Below, piece after piece: positions 25,547 through 34,474 of a stretch of 64,000 nucleotides of DNA. Source of the DNA: Flavobacteriaceae bacterium MAR_2009_75 (GTDB lineage: Bacteria > Bacteroidota > Bacteroidia > Flavobacteriales > Flavobacteriaceae). The DNA lies in assembly GCA_002813285.1 (NCBI GenBank), contig PHTZ01000001.1:4215501-4279500 (forward strand), read 5' to 3'. Both the position numbers and the translations under genes were made by a program. The stretch's first letter is position 1. Every line of letters starts with the position of its first letter. A model generated the notes under the pieces. It was not told the DNA's origin, ran no database searches, and saw only the letters and a list, made by a program, of their open reading frames with translations.

Positions 25547-26896
25547 ATGAAAAAATCAGAAAAGAAAAGCTCTGAAGCTTTTTCAACGAAAAACTCTAGA
25601 AGAGATTTTGTAAGAAACACCGCACTATTTACTGGTGGTTCTATGCTTTTGCCCAATTTGCAAATGAACGGAATGGTAAATGTTCTAGGTGACAAAAAAT
25701 TGAAGTTAGCCTTGGTAGGCTGTGGTGGTCGCGGAACCGGGGCCGCGGTACAGGCACTTAATGCAGACGAGAACGTAGAACTGGTTGCTATGGCCGATGC
25801 ATTTGAAGACCGCCTGAAAAGTAGTCTGATGAATATTTCTAAAGCCTTGGGAGAAACCAAAAAGGTGAATGTAAAGGAGAAAAACCAGTTCGTGGGCTTT
25901 GATGCCGCTCAAAAAGCAATTGATTTGGCCGATGTGGTTATTCTGGCAACTCCTCCAGGTTTTCGTCCTCAACATTTTGAGTATGCCATAAATAATGATA
26001 AGCATGTGTTTATGGAAAAACCTGTGGCCACAGATGTGCCAGGGGTTAGAAAGGTATTGGGCGCAGCAAAAATGGCAAAGGAGAAAAAATTGAATGTGGT
26101 GGTCGGTTTGCAGCGTCATTATCAAGATAGTTACTTGGCCGCTATGGATCACCTGAAAAAAGATGCCATTGGCTCTATCGTATCAGGTCAAGTGTATTGG
26201 AATAGCGGTGGCGTCTGGGTGCGTGAGCGTCAACCCACCCAAACAGAATTGGAGTATCAAATGCGCAATTGGTACTATTTCAACTGGCTGTGTGGCGACC
26301 ATATTCTCGAGCAGCATATACACAATATAGATGTTGCCAACTGGTTTATAGGTGAATATCCGATTTCAGCCCAGGGTATGGGTGGTAGACAGGTTCGAAC
26401 AGGTAAAGACCACGGTGAAATCTATGATCATCATTTTGTGGAGTTTACCTACCCAAGTGGAGCGGTGATTGCAAGTCAGTGCCGTCATCAGCCTGAAACC
26501 ATGAGTAGGGTATCTGAATTTTTTCAGGGAACAAAGGGAACGGTTTCTACTGAAGGGGATAATGCCACTTTGAAAGATTGGAGCGGACAAACGATTTTTG
26601 AACACCGAGGTAAAGACGACCCGAACCCATATCAAGTCGAACATGTGAAACTATTCGAGTCGATTCGCAACGGGGGAGTAATTGCCGATGCAGAAAATGG
26701 AGCTAAAAGTACTATGAGTGCTATAATCGGTCGAATGGCCACTTATTCCGGTAAAGTAATCAAATGGGATGAAGCCATGCAATCTAACCTCGCTTTGGCC
26801 CCTGAACATCTTACTTGGGATTCTCCTGCACCGGTTCAGCCCAATGCCGAGGGTATGTATGAAATTCCAACCCCTGGTAAAACAACTGTAATATAA
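25547..26896 (+). CDS. Gfo/Idh/MocA-family oxidoreductase with Tat-type leader
   Basis: NAD(P)-dependent sugar oxidoreductase family, 449 residues. The leader NSRRDFVRNTALFTGGSML carries twin Arg before a hydrophobic stretch, which suggests Tat export with bound cofactor. The Rossmann motif is LALVGCGGRGTGAAVQ, followed by ATPPGFRPQHFEYA and EKPVATDVPGVRKV (the Lys of the EKP motif). Later conserved parts include NWYYFNWLCGDHILEQHIHN and EIYDHHFVEF. Exported enzymes of this family act as dehydrogenases or as NAD-dependent glycosidases in polysaccharide loci. It is the first gene of a rightward set with sulfatase (13-bp gap), FGE and galK. The substrate is unknown; a sulfated galactose unit is a reasonable guess. 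Confidence 0.87.
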   Translation: MKKSEKKSSEAFSTKNSRRDFVRNTALFTGGSMLLPNLQMNGMVNVLGDKKLKLALVGCGGRGTGAAVQALNADENVELVAMADAFEDRLKSSLMNISKALGETKKVNVKEKNQFVGFDAAQKAIDLADVVILATPPGFRPQHFEYAINNDKHVFMEKPVATDVPGVRKVLGAAKMAKEKKLNVVVGLQRHYQDSYLAAMDHLKKDAIGSIVSGQVYWNSGGVWVRERQPTQTELEYQMRNWYYFNWLCGDHILEQHIHNIDVANWFIGEYPISAQGMGGRQVRTGKDHGEIYDHHFVEFTYPSGAVIASQCRHQPETMSRVSEFFQGTKGTVSTEGDNATLKDWSGQTIFEHRGKDDPNPYQVEHVKLFESIRNGGVIADAENGAKSTMSAIIGRMATYSGKVIKWDEAMQSNLALAPEHLTWDSPAPVQPNAEGMYEIPTPGKTTVI

Positions 26897-26909
26897 AATA
26901 ACGGTATTT

Positions 26910-28486
26910 ATGTTTTCGATAAAATCAATAACGTCCCTGCTTATGGCGGGGACACTTTTTTGGTCATGTAAAGAATCACCAAAAACTGAAAGTAACGTTC
27001 AATCGAACACTAAACCAAATATCATTTACATTCTTGCCGATGATTTGGGATACGCAGAAATCGGCGCCTTTGGACAAGAAAAAATAGAGACCCCGAACAT
27101 TGATGCTTTGGCCAAATCTGGAATGATGTTTACCCAGCACTATAGTAGCGCCCCGGTTTGCGCTCCGGCGAGATATATGTTGCTAACCGGAAAACATGCG
27201 GGTCATGCCTATATTAGAAGTAATTCGGAATGGAAAGAACGAGGTGAGGTATGGAATTATAAGGCCATGGCTAAAGACTCTACTTTAGAAGGTCAAGGCC
27301 CAATGCCGAAATCAACAGTTACCATGGCCCACCGTTTAAAAGAAGCAGGCTATACTACAGGAATGGTGGGTAAATGGGGCTTAGGTGCTCCACATACCCA
27401 TTCTTTACCAACTACCATGGGTTTTGATTTTTTCTATGGATTCAATTGTCAAAGACAGGCTCATACGTATTACCCATTGCATCTTTATAAAAATGAAAAT
27501 AGGGTGCCTTTGGCCAATGACACGATCGCGCCCAATACCAAGCTGCCTGAAGGGGCAGACCCTGACGATATTGAAAGTTACGCTGATTTTAATTTAACAG
27601 ATTATGCACCGGACTTAATGTTCGAAGAACTCACAAATTTTGTAGAAAGAAGTAATGAAAAACCCTTCTTTTTATATTGGGCGACACCGATACCGCATGT
27701 AGCGCTTCAAGCTCCGCAGCGATGGGTAGATTATTACATCGAGAAATTTGGCGCGGAAGAACCTTATCTAGGTGATAAAGGATATTTTCCTCATAAAAAT
27801 CCACATGCGGCCTATGCCGCCATGGTATCTTATTTTGATGAAAACATAGGTAAATTGGTTGAGCAGTTGAAAGACGAAGGTCTTTATGAGAACACGTTGA
27901 TTGTATTTACTTCAGACAATGGCCCAAGCTACGCAGGGGTGCAGACCCTGAATTTTTTGAGAGTGCCAAACCTTTTGAAGGCACCCATGGTAGGGGCAAG
28001 GGGTATTTATATGAAGGGGGTATTCGTGTGCCGATGATCGCTTCATGGCCAAAGCATATTCAGGCCGGTACCGAAAGTGATCTACCATCTGCTCATTACG
28101 ACATGCTTGCAACTTTTTCTGATGTAGCCGGTTACGAAATACCTGATGATACCGATGGCATAAGTATGCTGCCTACCATGATATCTGAGGGAGAGCAAGT
28201 TAAACATGATTTTATGTATTGGGAGTTTCCCAGTTATGGAGGTCAAATAGCGATTCGTTTAGGTGATTGGAAAGTGGTTCGGCAAAACCTAACCAATAAC
28301 AAACCGGCAACGCTAGAATTGTATGATTTGAAAAAGGACCCGACAGAACAGAACAATGTTGCTGGGCAACATCCTGAAATTATTGAGAAGGCAATTGAAA
28401 TTTTTAAAAAGGAAAGAGAAACGCCAGAATTAGAACATTTTAAAATGCCGGCTATAGAAGGTGGGTTAATTGCCAATAATAAGTAA
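26910..28486 (+). pseudogene. FGly sulfatase (lipoprotein) interrupted by a one-base frameshift
   Basis: Type I sulfatase that would remove sulfate esters from a glycan in the periplasm. Lipoprotein signal MAGTLFWSC (Cys20); metal-binding Asp44-Asp45 in IYILADDLGYAE; active-site CAPAR (Cys84) to be converted to formylglycine; LLTGKHAGH; FVGRWGLG-like VGKWGLGAPH. The reading frame derails after TSDNGPSYAG: one base is missing in the GGGG at 27936-27939. Adding one G restores PEFFESAKPFEGTHGRGKGY, then LYEGGIRVPMIASWPK in the second frame, which continues to 28486. The repaired protein has 525 residues, a normal sulfatase length. As read, the product would end at 28037. A homopolymer indel is typical of sequencing error, so the gene may be intact in the organism. 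Confidence 0.88.
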
Positions 28487-28516
28487 ATTTACCATTCCGA
28501 ATTTTTAAAAATTTAC

Positions 28517-29662
28517 ATGCATACTTACACTCGAATTCTTCTGGTCTACGGTATTGTTTCACTAACGATTTCCTGCAAAGATCAAAAAAAGAGCACCGTC
28601 AATACTGAGAGCCAATCTGAGGTTGTTGGTAAGAAAGAAGAAATAGTCATTGATACAACTGTAATTAAAAATATGCCCGACAGTTTAACAGCTCCAGATG
28701 GTATGGTCTGGGTGCCCGGGGCGGTATTTGAAAAGGGTGCGGTAGCTCAAGATAAGCAGGCTATGGGCCATGAGAAACCAGCCCATAGAGTAGCGGTAGA
28801 TGGTTTTTTTATCGATGCAACAGAAGTCACCAATGCAGAGTTCGAAAAGTTTGTCGAAGATTCAGGTTATATAACGGTTGCAGAAAGGGAAATCGATTGG
28901 GAAGAGATGAAAAAACAACTCCCGGGCGGTACCCCAAAGCCTCATGATTCAATTTTGCAACCCGGTTCTTTAACTTTTAAAAAAACGGAGAGTACCGTGC
29001 AAAATCTTTACGATTTTTCGCAATGGTGGAAATGGACTATTGGTGCGAATTGGAAGGAGCCGAATGGTCCTGGAAGTAGTATAAAGGGTAAAGATAACTA
29101 CCCAGTAGTTCATATTGCTTATGAAGATGCGCTTGCCTATTGCGAATGGGCAAATCGACGTTTGCCAACAGAGGCGGAATGGGAGTTGGCCGCAAGGGGT
29201 GAAAATACGAACGCTACTTATTTTTGGGGTGACGATGGTAGTGAATTAGAAAAAAAAGCCAATACTTGGGAAGGCGAGTTTCCTGTAACCAATACCAAAG
29301 AAGATGGTTACGAAGACCGGGCTCCCGTAAAATCATATCCTCCGAATAGTTTAGGACTTTATGATATGGCAGGAAATGTTTGGGAATGGACCTCAGATTG
29401 GTACGATACCAAATACTATAATGAAGTGAGTGCAGGTAATAATATATTGAAAAACCCACAAGGGGCAGGTTCGCCATATAATGAGCGAGACCCCTATGCT
29501 AGAGAAAAAGTAATGAAAGGCGGCTCTTTTTTGTGTAATGCTTCCTATTGTGCCAGTTATAGAGTTTCGGCCCGTATGGCCACCAGTTTAGACTCTTCTC
29601 TAGAGCATTTAGGTTTTAGAACAGTAGCGACGGTTGATATGATCAAGGAAACCCCCAATTAA
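28517..29662 (+). CDS. Formylglycine-generating enzyme family protein, lipoprotein, both active-site Cys present
   Basis: FGE-sulfatase domain protein of 381 residues that should oxidise the sulfatase Cys to formylglycine. A lipoprotein signal ends at Cys20 (VYGIVSLTISC), so the enzyme is exported. The domain begins MVWVPGAVFEKGA and continues VDGFFIDATEVTNAEFEKF, RRLPTEAEWELAARG and GLYDMAGNVWEWTSDWYD. The C-terminal part has MKGGSFLCNASYCASYRVSA: Cys340 and Cys345 match in spacing the two copper-binding Cys (336 and 341) of human FGE, so it has the residues of an active maturase rather than a mere C-type-lectin-like relative. It follows the sulfatase by 30 bp and precedes galK by 9 bp. Action in the periplasm on the neighbouring sulfatase is the simplest inference. 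Confidence 0.88.
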   Translation: MHTYTRILLVYGIVSLTISCKDQKKSTVNTESQSEVVGKKEEIVIDTTVIKNMPDSLTAPDGMVWVPGAVFEKGAVAQDKQAMGHEKPAHRVAVDGFFIDATEVTNAEFEKFVEDSGYITVAEREIDWEEMKKQLPGGTPKPHDSILQPGSLTFKKTESTVQNLYDFSQWWKWTIGANWKEPNGPGSSIKGKDNYPVVHIAYEDALAYCEWANRRLPTEAEWELAARGENTNATYFWGDDGSELEKKANTWEGEFPVTNTKEDGYEDRAPVKSYPPNSLGLYDMAGNVWEWTSDWYDTKYYNEVSAGNNILKNPQGAGSPYNERDPYAREKVMKGGSFLCNASYCASYRVSARMATSLDSSLEHLGFRTVATVDMIKETPN

Positions 29663-29671
29663 GTAGTTGTT

Positions 29672-30817
29672 ATGCAGTTTATTAAGGATTTTACATCCGA
29701 ATTAAAAGTCGTTTCCCCAGGTAGAATTAACCTTATAGGTGAGCATACCGATTACAATATGGGCTACGTGTTGCCCACGGCAATCGAAAAAAACATCACC
29801 TTCGAATTGCAAAAGAATGGTTCAAAAGATACTTGCAACGTATACAGTAAAACATTTGACACTGGGTTTGAGCTAAATTTAAATAGAATTGCAAGAAGTA
29901 ATGTTGAATGGCAGAATTATATATTAGGAGTTCTAAACGAGATTTTGAAGCGAAGTGATAAGCTTAAGGGTTTTGACTGCATATTAGAAAGTAATTTGCC
30001 CACAGGTTCTGGTTTAAGTTCTTCTGCTGCTTTAGAATGTGGCTTGGCATATGGATTGAACGAATTGTTTGATTTGGGCTTATCTAAATTGGATATTGTA
30101 CAACTGTCTCAAACTGCAGAACATACCTATGCCGGCACCCAATGCGGAATCATGGACCAATATGCTTCGGTAATGAGCCGTGCTGATCATGTAATTTTGT
30201 TGGATTGCTTAAGTTTGGAAAGTAATTACATTCCTATAGACCTAAATCCATATAAAATAATTTTGTTAAATACCAAGGTGTCGCATAATTTGGCGACCAG
30301 TGAGTATAATGTACGTAAACAGGAATGTGAACAAGGGGTGTCTATAATCAAAAATAAATATCCGAAAGTTGATTCTTTGAGAGAGGTTACTCAAGAAATG
30401 CTTGCCAATTGCAAGAACGAACTTTCACAAAAGGTCTATAATAGGTGTTCCTTTATAATTTCGGAAAACCAAAGGGTGCTTCAAATGGCAGATGCACTTA
30501 GGCTAAAAGAACATAAAAAAGTCGGAGACTTACTCTACGATGCACATGAAGGTATAAGTAAATTGTATGAAGTAAGTTGCCCCGAATCTGATTTTCTAGT
30601 GAATTTTTCCAGACCCTTCGACACCGTTCTAGGAGCTCGCCAAACAGGAGGAGGTTTTGGTGGCTGCACACTGAATATAGTTCATGCCGATGCTGTTTAC
30701 GATTTTGTCGAAAGCGCGGCCAAGGCCTATAAAGAAAAATTTAATATTGATTTAGAATCTTTTCAAGTAGAACCTAGCGGAGGAACGACGGCCATATCAT
30801 TAATTAGCTCAAACTAA
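29672..30817 (+). CDS. galK: Galactokinase
   Basis: GHMP-family kinase that phosphorylates galactose at C1 with ATP, the entry step of the Leloir pathway, 381 residues, cytoplasmic. Signatures: VSPGRINLIGEHTDYNMGYV (galactokinase motif), LPTGSGLSSSAALECGLAY (GHMP ATP-binding motif), QCGIMDQYASVMS with the catalytic Asp, and ARQTGGGFGGCTLN near the end. It is the last gene of the oxidoreductase-sulfatase-FGE-galK set and starts 9 bp after FGE, which ties the set to galactose released from a sulfated polymer such as an agar, porphyran or carrageenan. No galT or galM is present in the window. It converges with a LytTR regulator 2 bp downstream. Confidence 0.95.
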   Translation: MQFIKDFTSELKVVSPGRINLIGEHTDYNMGYVLPTAIEKNITFELQKNGSKDTCNVYSKTFDTGFELNLNRIARSNVEWQNYILGVLNEILKRSDKLKGFDCILESNLPTGSGLSSSAALECGLAYGLNELFDLGLSKLDIVQLSQTAEHTYAGTQCGIMDQYASVMSRADHVILLDCLSLESNYIPIDLNPYKIILLNTKVSHNLATSEYNVRKQECEQGVSIIKNKYPKVDSLREVTQEMLANCKNELSQKVYNRCSFIISENQRVLQMADALRLKEHKKVGDLLYDAHEGISKLYEVSCPESDFLVNFSRPFDTVLGARQTGGGFGGCTLNIVHADAVYDFVESAAKAYKEKFNIDLESFQVEPSGGTTAISLISSN

Positions 30818-30819
30818 CT

Positions 30820-31524
30820 TTAATTTACCGAAGCATTGAGCAAGGCTTCTTCAAGTGCAGCTTTTTTATGTCTACTTAAAGGTATTTGATTGCCACATAA
30901 CTCTACATGCTGACTATTATATCTTTCTACTCTATTTAAGTTTATGATATAAGATTTATGAATACGTAAAAATTCATCTTCAGGTAATTGATTCATAAAA
31001 CTTTTCATGGTACTTAATACGAGAAGAGTTTCGTTATCGGTGATAATTTTTAAATAATCTCCCAACCCTTCTATCCACTGAATATCTTTAGTAAAGACCT
31101 TTACCTTCTTCAATTTACTATTTACATAGATGTGGTCTTCCTCTTCATGAGTTATTCCCCTGCTTCTTAATAAAGCTTTCAATACCGATTTATTAAAGCG
31201 TTCAGAAGTTATGGGCTTCATGAGGTAGTCGGTAACATCGTAGTCAAAAGCCTGCATCGCATACTCAGGTTTAGAAGTAATAAGAATAACCTGAGGTCTA
31301 TCTTCAAGAGATTCCATAAATTGAAAGCCATTGATAACCGGCATTTCTATATCAAGAAATAATATATCTACTTGCTGGTTCAAAAGACCTTTTTGAGCCT
31401 TGATTCCATTTTCATAATCCGCCATTAAAGAAAGATCTTTATGGTCTTTTATGAGTTTAGACACAGCTGTTCGCTGCATTTTAGAATCGTCTATAACTAC
31501 ACATTTCAAAGTCGAGTGACTCAT
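30820..31524 (-). CDS. LytTR-family response regulator (copy 1 of two)
   Basis: Response regulator with receiver plus LytTR DNA-binding domain, 234 residues. Receiver marks: VVIDDSKMQRTAVSKL, phosphorylation Asp in ILFLDIEMPVINGF, Lys in DYLMKPITSERF. The LytTR domain includes KKVKVFTKDIQWIEGLGDYL and FLRIHKSYIINLNRVERY. It is homologous over its full length to the next gene (31772-32467). No histidine kinase is adjacent, so the partner must be elsewhere. It is convergent with galK and preceded by 247 bp that hold no gene. Confidence 0.88.
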   Translation of the reverse strand: MSHSTLKCVVIDDSKMQRTAVSKLIKDHKDLSLMADYENGIKAQKGLLNQQVDILFLDIEMPVINGFQFMESLEDRPQVILITSKPEYAMQAFDYDVTDYLMKPITSERFNKSVLKALLRSRGITHEEEDHIYVNSKLKKVKVFTKDIQWIEGLGDYLKIITDNETLLVLSTMKSFMNQLPEDEFLRIHKSYIINLNRVERYNSQHVELCGNQIPLSRHKKAALEEALLNASVN

Positions 31525-31771
31525 GTTAAATATTTATTTGGGGGAGTAAATGTCAAATTTTTCTATCTTGAAAGATAGAATGCGAAAAAATAGTTTTAAG
31601 TCGACCATTTCAACTTTATGTTCGCTATTCGAATAACAAATATAAAGGTTTAAAAACTTTTAAAATAATCTCCACGAATTACAACCGCGAATAAAATCTT
31701 CTGAATTTAGTATTAAATCATTTAATGATTATTAAGATCTATAATCTGCATTCAATACACAAACGACTTGG

Positions 31772-32467
31772 TTAAAGGCCTAGGGCATTCATTAAGTTCG
31801 TCTTTCTATTTCGGCTTATAGGCATACTCTTTCCATCTACTTCAACAATCGAATGGTTAAGTTTTTCTACTCTATTTAGATTAATAATATATGATTTATG
31901 AATTCTCACAAATTGTTCGGTAGGTAATTGTTTTTCAAAAGCTTTCATTGAACTCAATACGACATGGTTAGATTTTTTGGTTACTAGCCTAATATAGTCA
32001 CCAAGGGCCTCTATCCATTTTATATCGCAATAATTGATTTTCACTTTTCTAAAATTACTTTTTACAAAGAAATGATCATGAGCCTTTGATTCTACTTGTA
32101 ATTTTATATTATTCAACGACTTTTGTACCGCTATTTCAAAACGTCTCTTTTCGAGGGGTTTTAAAAGGTAATCGGTAACGTTATATTCGAAAGCTTTAAG
32201 AGCATAATCGGGTTTATCACTTAAAAGCACAACTTCCGGTCTTTCTTCAAAAGATTCTAAGAAATCGAATCCAGTAATCAACGGCATCTCAACATCTAAA
32301 AAAATAAGATTTGATTTTAATTCGACCTTCTCTTTCTTGGCCTGAATGGCATTTCGGTAACAACCAGCTAAAAGTAAATTAGAATTATTTTCTACCAAGT
32401 TGACAAGATTGCGCCTATGTCTATCAGAGGCATCGATAATCGACGTTCGTACTTTTTCAGTGTTCAT
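31772..32467 (-). CDS. LytTR-family response regulator (copy 2 of two)
   Basis: A 231-residue paralogue of the preceding regulator: receiver with LIFLDVEMPLITGFDF and DYLLKPLEKRRF, then LytTR with RKVKINYCDIKWIEALGDYI and FVRIHKSYIINLNRVEKL. The receiver start is atypical: TSIIDASDRHRRN has only one clear Asp where the usual acidic pair of a receiver is expected, which may affect metal-dependent phosphorylation. The tandem arrangement on the same strand, with a shared LytTR core, indicates a local duplication. No kinase gene is nearby. It is divergent from trxB, separated by 258 bp. Confidence 0.86.
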   Translation of the reverse strand: MNTEKVRTSIIDASDRHRRNLVNLVENNSNLLLAGCYRNAIQAKKEKVELKSNLIFLDVEMPLITGFDFLESFEERPEVVLLSDKPDYALKAFEYNVTDYLLKPLEKRRFEIAVQKSLNNIKLQVESKAHDHFFVKSNFRKVKINYCDIKWIEALGDYIRLVTKKSNHVVLSSMKAFEKQLPTEQFVRIHKSYIINLNRVEKLNHSIVEVDGKSMPISRNRKTNLMNALGL

Positions 32468-32686
32468 ATTTTAGTGTAATTGGTGGTTCATTAAGTACTT
32501 ACGCAAACATGTATTAAGGGTTTTGTTTTAACATTTTTTTATGACTTTTCGATGCTTATTAGGCTACCTGTGAGTTGCATAAATTTAGCTGAAATGGTAT
32601 TTTAAATGTTGTAAGTAAATGGTTTATATGTCGACAAAAGCCTATAACTTTTTATGATTTTTGACTGATGCTTTTTTCAAAAAAGT

Positions 32687-32694
32687 TACATTTG
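32687..32694 (+). promoter_or_regulatory. Candidate -7 element of trxB
   Basis: TACATTTG matches the Bacteroidota -7 consensus TAnnTTTG exactly, 31 bp before the trxB ATG. A TTTG lies at 32660-32663, 23 bp upstream, a little farther than the usual 19-20. Confidence 0.5.
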
Positions 32695-32725
32695 TTTTTT
32701 AATTATTTTAAATGAGAATTCGATT

Positions 32726-33691
32726 ATGGCAGAGAAGATAGAAAGAGTTAAAACGTTGATTGTAGGGTCAGGACCTGCAGGCTACACAGCGGCAATTTAT
32801 GCTTCACGAGCAGACTTGAAACCCTTGCTTTATACCGGAATGGAACCAGGGGGGCAGTTGACGACTACCACCGAGGTAGATAATTTTCCAGGTTATCCTG
32901 AGGGTATTGATGGGCCGACCATGATGGTTCAACTTCAGCAACAAGCTGAGCGTTTTGGCACAGAAGTGAGAATTGGTATGGTAACCTCTGCAGAACTTAG
33001 CGATGAGATTGGGGGTATTCATAAACTAACAATTGATGACAGTAAAGTTATTGAGGCGGAAACAGTAATTATTTCTACCGGGGCTTCGGCAAAATATTTG
33101 AATATACCAAGCGAGCAACGTTTAAGGGGGGGTGGAGTTTCGGCATGTGCGGTCTGTGACGGTTTCTTTTATAAAGGTCAAGATGTGGCTATAGTCGGAG
33201 CGGGAGATACCGCCGCCGAAGAAGCTTCGTACTTAGCTAATATTTGTAATAAAGTTACGATGCTGGTTCGTAAAGATTATATGAGGGCCTCTAAGGCTAT
33301 GCAACATCGAGTGAACAGTTTAGATAATATTGAAATTAAATACAATACAGAGGTAGATGAGGTTTTAGGTAATCAAGTGGTCGAAGGGCTTCGTATGGTG
33401 AATAATCAAACAGGTGAAAAAGAGGATATTGCTATCACCGGCCTTTTTATCGCCATTGGCCATAAACCGAATACCGACATTTTTAAGGGTCAATTAGATA
33501 TGGATGAGACCGGTTATATTATAACCAAGGGAAAATCTACCAAGACCAACAAACCAGGAGTTTTTGCTAGTGGAGATGCGCAAGACAAAGAGTACCGTCA
33601 AGCAGTGACCGCTGCCGGTACCGGCTGTATGGCAGCTTTAGATGCTGAGAGATATTTAGCTACCGTTGAAACCGAAAAGGCGGTAGTGTAA
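32726..33691 (+). CDS. trxB: Thioredoxin-disulfide reductase
   Basis: Cytoplasmic FAD enzyme that reduces thioredoxin with NADPH, 321 residues, the normal length. FAD site LIVGSGPAGYTAAIYASRA, redox-active SACAVCDGFF (CAVC), NADPH site VAIVGAGDTAAEEA, and the C-terminal FAD motif GVFASGDAQDKEYRQ. It is monocistronic: its own -7 element precedes it and a strong terminator follows it. No thioredoxin gene is present next to it. Confidence 0.97.
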   Translation: MAEKIERVKTLIVGSGPAGYTAAIYASRADLKPLLYTGMEPGGQLTTTTEVDNFPGYPEGIDGPTMMVQLQQQAERFGTEVRIGMVTSAELSDEIGGIHKLTIDDSKVIEAETVIISTGASAKYLNIPSEQRLRGGGVSACAVCDGFFYKGQDVAIVGAGDTAAEEASYLANICNKVTMLVRKDYMRASKAMQHRVNSLDNIEIKYNTEVDEVLGNQVVEGLRMVNNQTGEKEDIAITGLFIAIGHKPNTDIFKGQLDMDETGYIITKGKSTKTNKPGVFASGDAQDKEYRQAVTAAGTGCMAALDAERYLATVETEKAVV

Positions 33692-33715
33692 TTAAGTTAC
33701 ATTTGAAATTTAGAA

Positions 33716-33747
33716 AATCCGGTGATACTTGTATCACCGGATTTTTT
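33716..33747. terminator. Bidirectional terminator after trxB
   Basis: A perfect 13-bp stem AATCCGGTGATAC (33716-33728) with GTATCACCGGATT (33731-33743), a minimal loop, flanked by AA and six T (33742-33747). It serves trxB and the convergent small gene. Confidence 0.9.
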
Positions 33748-33755
33748 ATTTGCCT

Positions 33756-34205
33756 TTAGTCTATACGCTTGTAATTTTCTGAAAAAGTTCTATTGCCATC
33801 TTGGTCTACCGAGATTTGGCTATAGGTATTTTTGTCAAGCTGCAACTCGAACCTAAATACTTCAATGGTGTCTTGAATGCTCATCATAACCTTGGAGCCG
33901 TATTCTAAGCGCTCTTCTAAATGGTCGTCATCGGTAGTAGTATAAGAGCCATAGCCGAACCATTCGTTAGAATCGTCAGGGGAATACCGGGTCCACATGA
34001 CCTTACCCTTACTATAAATTTTCACTTGTTGATATCCGTTGGTGTTGGGTATGGTATCAGAGACATTGCCGTCTTCCCAATTGTAACGGTTCATAAGTTC
34101 CCAAGTGCCCTCAAGTGAAGCAGCCTTTTGAGGTTTTGAAGATGTATATATCGTGGCAGAGACCAAGAATAACATCAAGAAAACCAATCCGAATAGTTTT
34201 TTCAT
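33756..34205 (-). CDS. Exported lipocalin-like small protein, function unknown
   Basis: About 149 residues from ATG 34205 (MKKLFGLVFLMLFLVSATIY, a signal peptide). An ATG at 34235 would add ten residues before the signal and is less likely. After the leader, LEGTWELMNRYNWEDGNVSD and GYQQVKIYSKGKVMWTRYSP, then DIRVEL-like short strands RFELQLDKNTYSQI, suggest a single small beta-barrel of the lipocalin-like type common in Bacteroidota. I do not recognise a specific family. It is convergent with trxB across the shared terminator and probably monocistronic. Confidence 0.68.
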   Translation of the reverse strand: MKKLFGLVFLMLFLVSATIYTSSKPQKAASLEGTWELMNRYNWEDGNVSDTIPNTNGYQQVKIYSKGKVMWTRYSPDDSNEWFGYGSYTTTDDDHLEERLEYGSKVMMSIQDTIEVFRFELQLDKNTYSQISVDQDGNRTFSENYKRID

Positions 34206-34474
34206 AATCAAGTGTTTTAGAGGATTGATAATCAATTTACTTTAATAAGATACGATTATTTTTACAAATTTGTGAATATTTTCATGCATTAATTGTGATT
34301 TTATCTTTTCGAAAGAATACCTTGCTATTCATGATTTTTCAATTTGATTTTTCTGATTGTCATCATAATATAATTTGATGTATTCTATTTTGGGAATTCG
34401 CTATTTCTACAGATGAGGATATACCGTGTGTAAGTATTTGTTATTTTTATGTTAAACTAATTAACTTAAATAAT

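Noticed and set aside
30820-32467. The two LytTR genes as a possible sequencing or assembly duplication
   Set aside because: The two proteins differ at many positions and both have full domains, so they are true paralogues.
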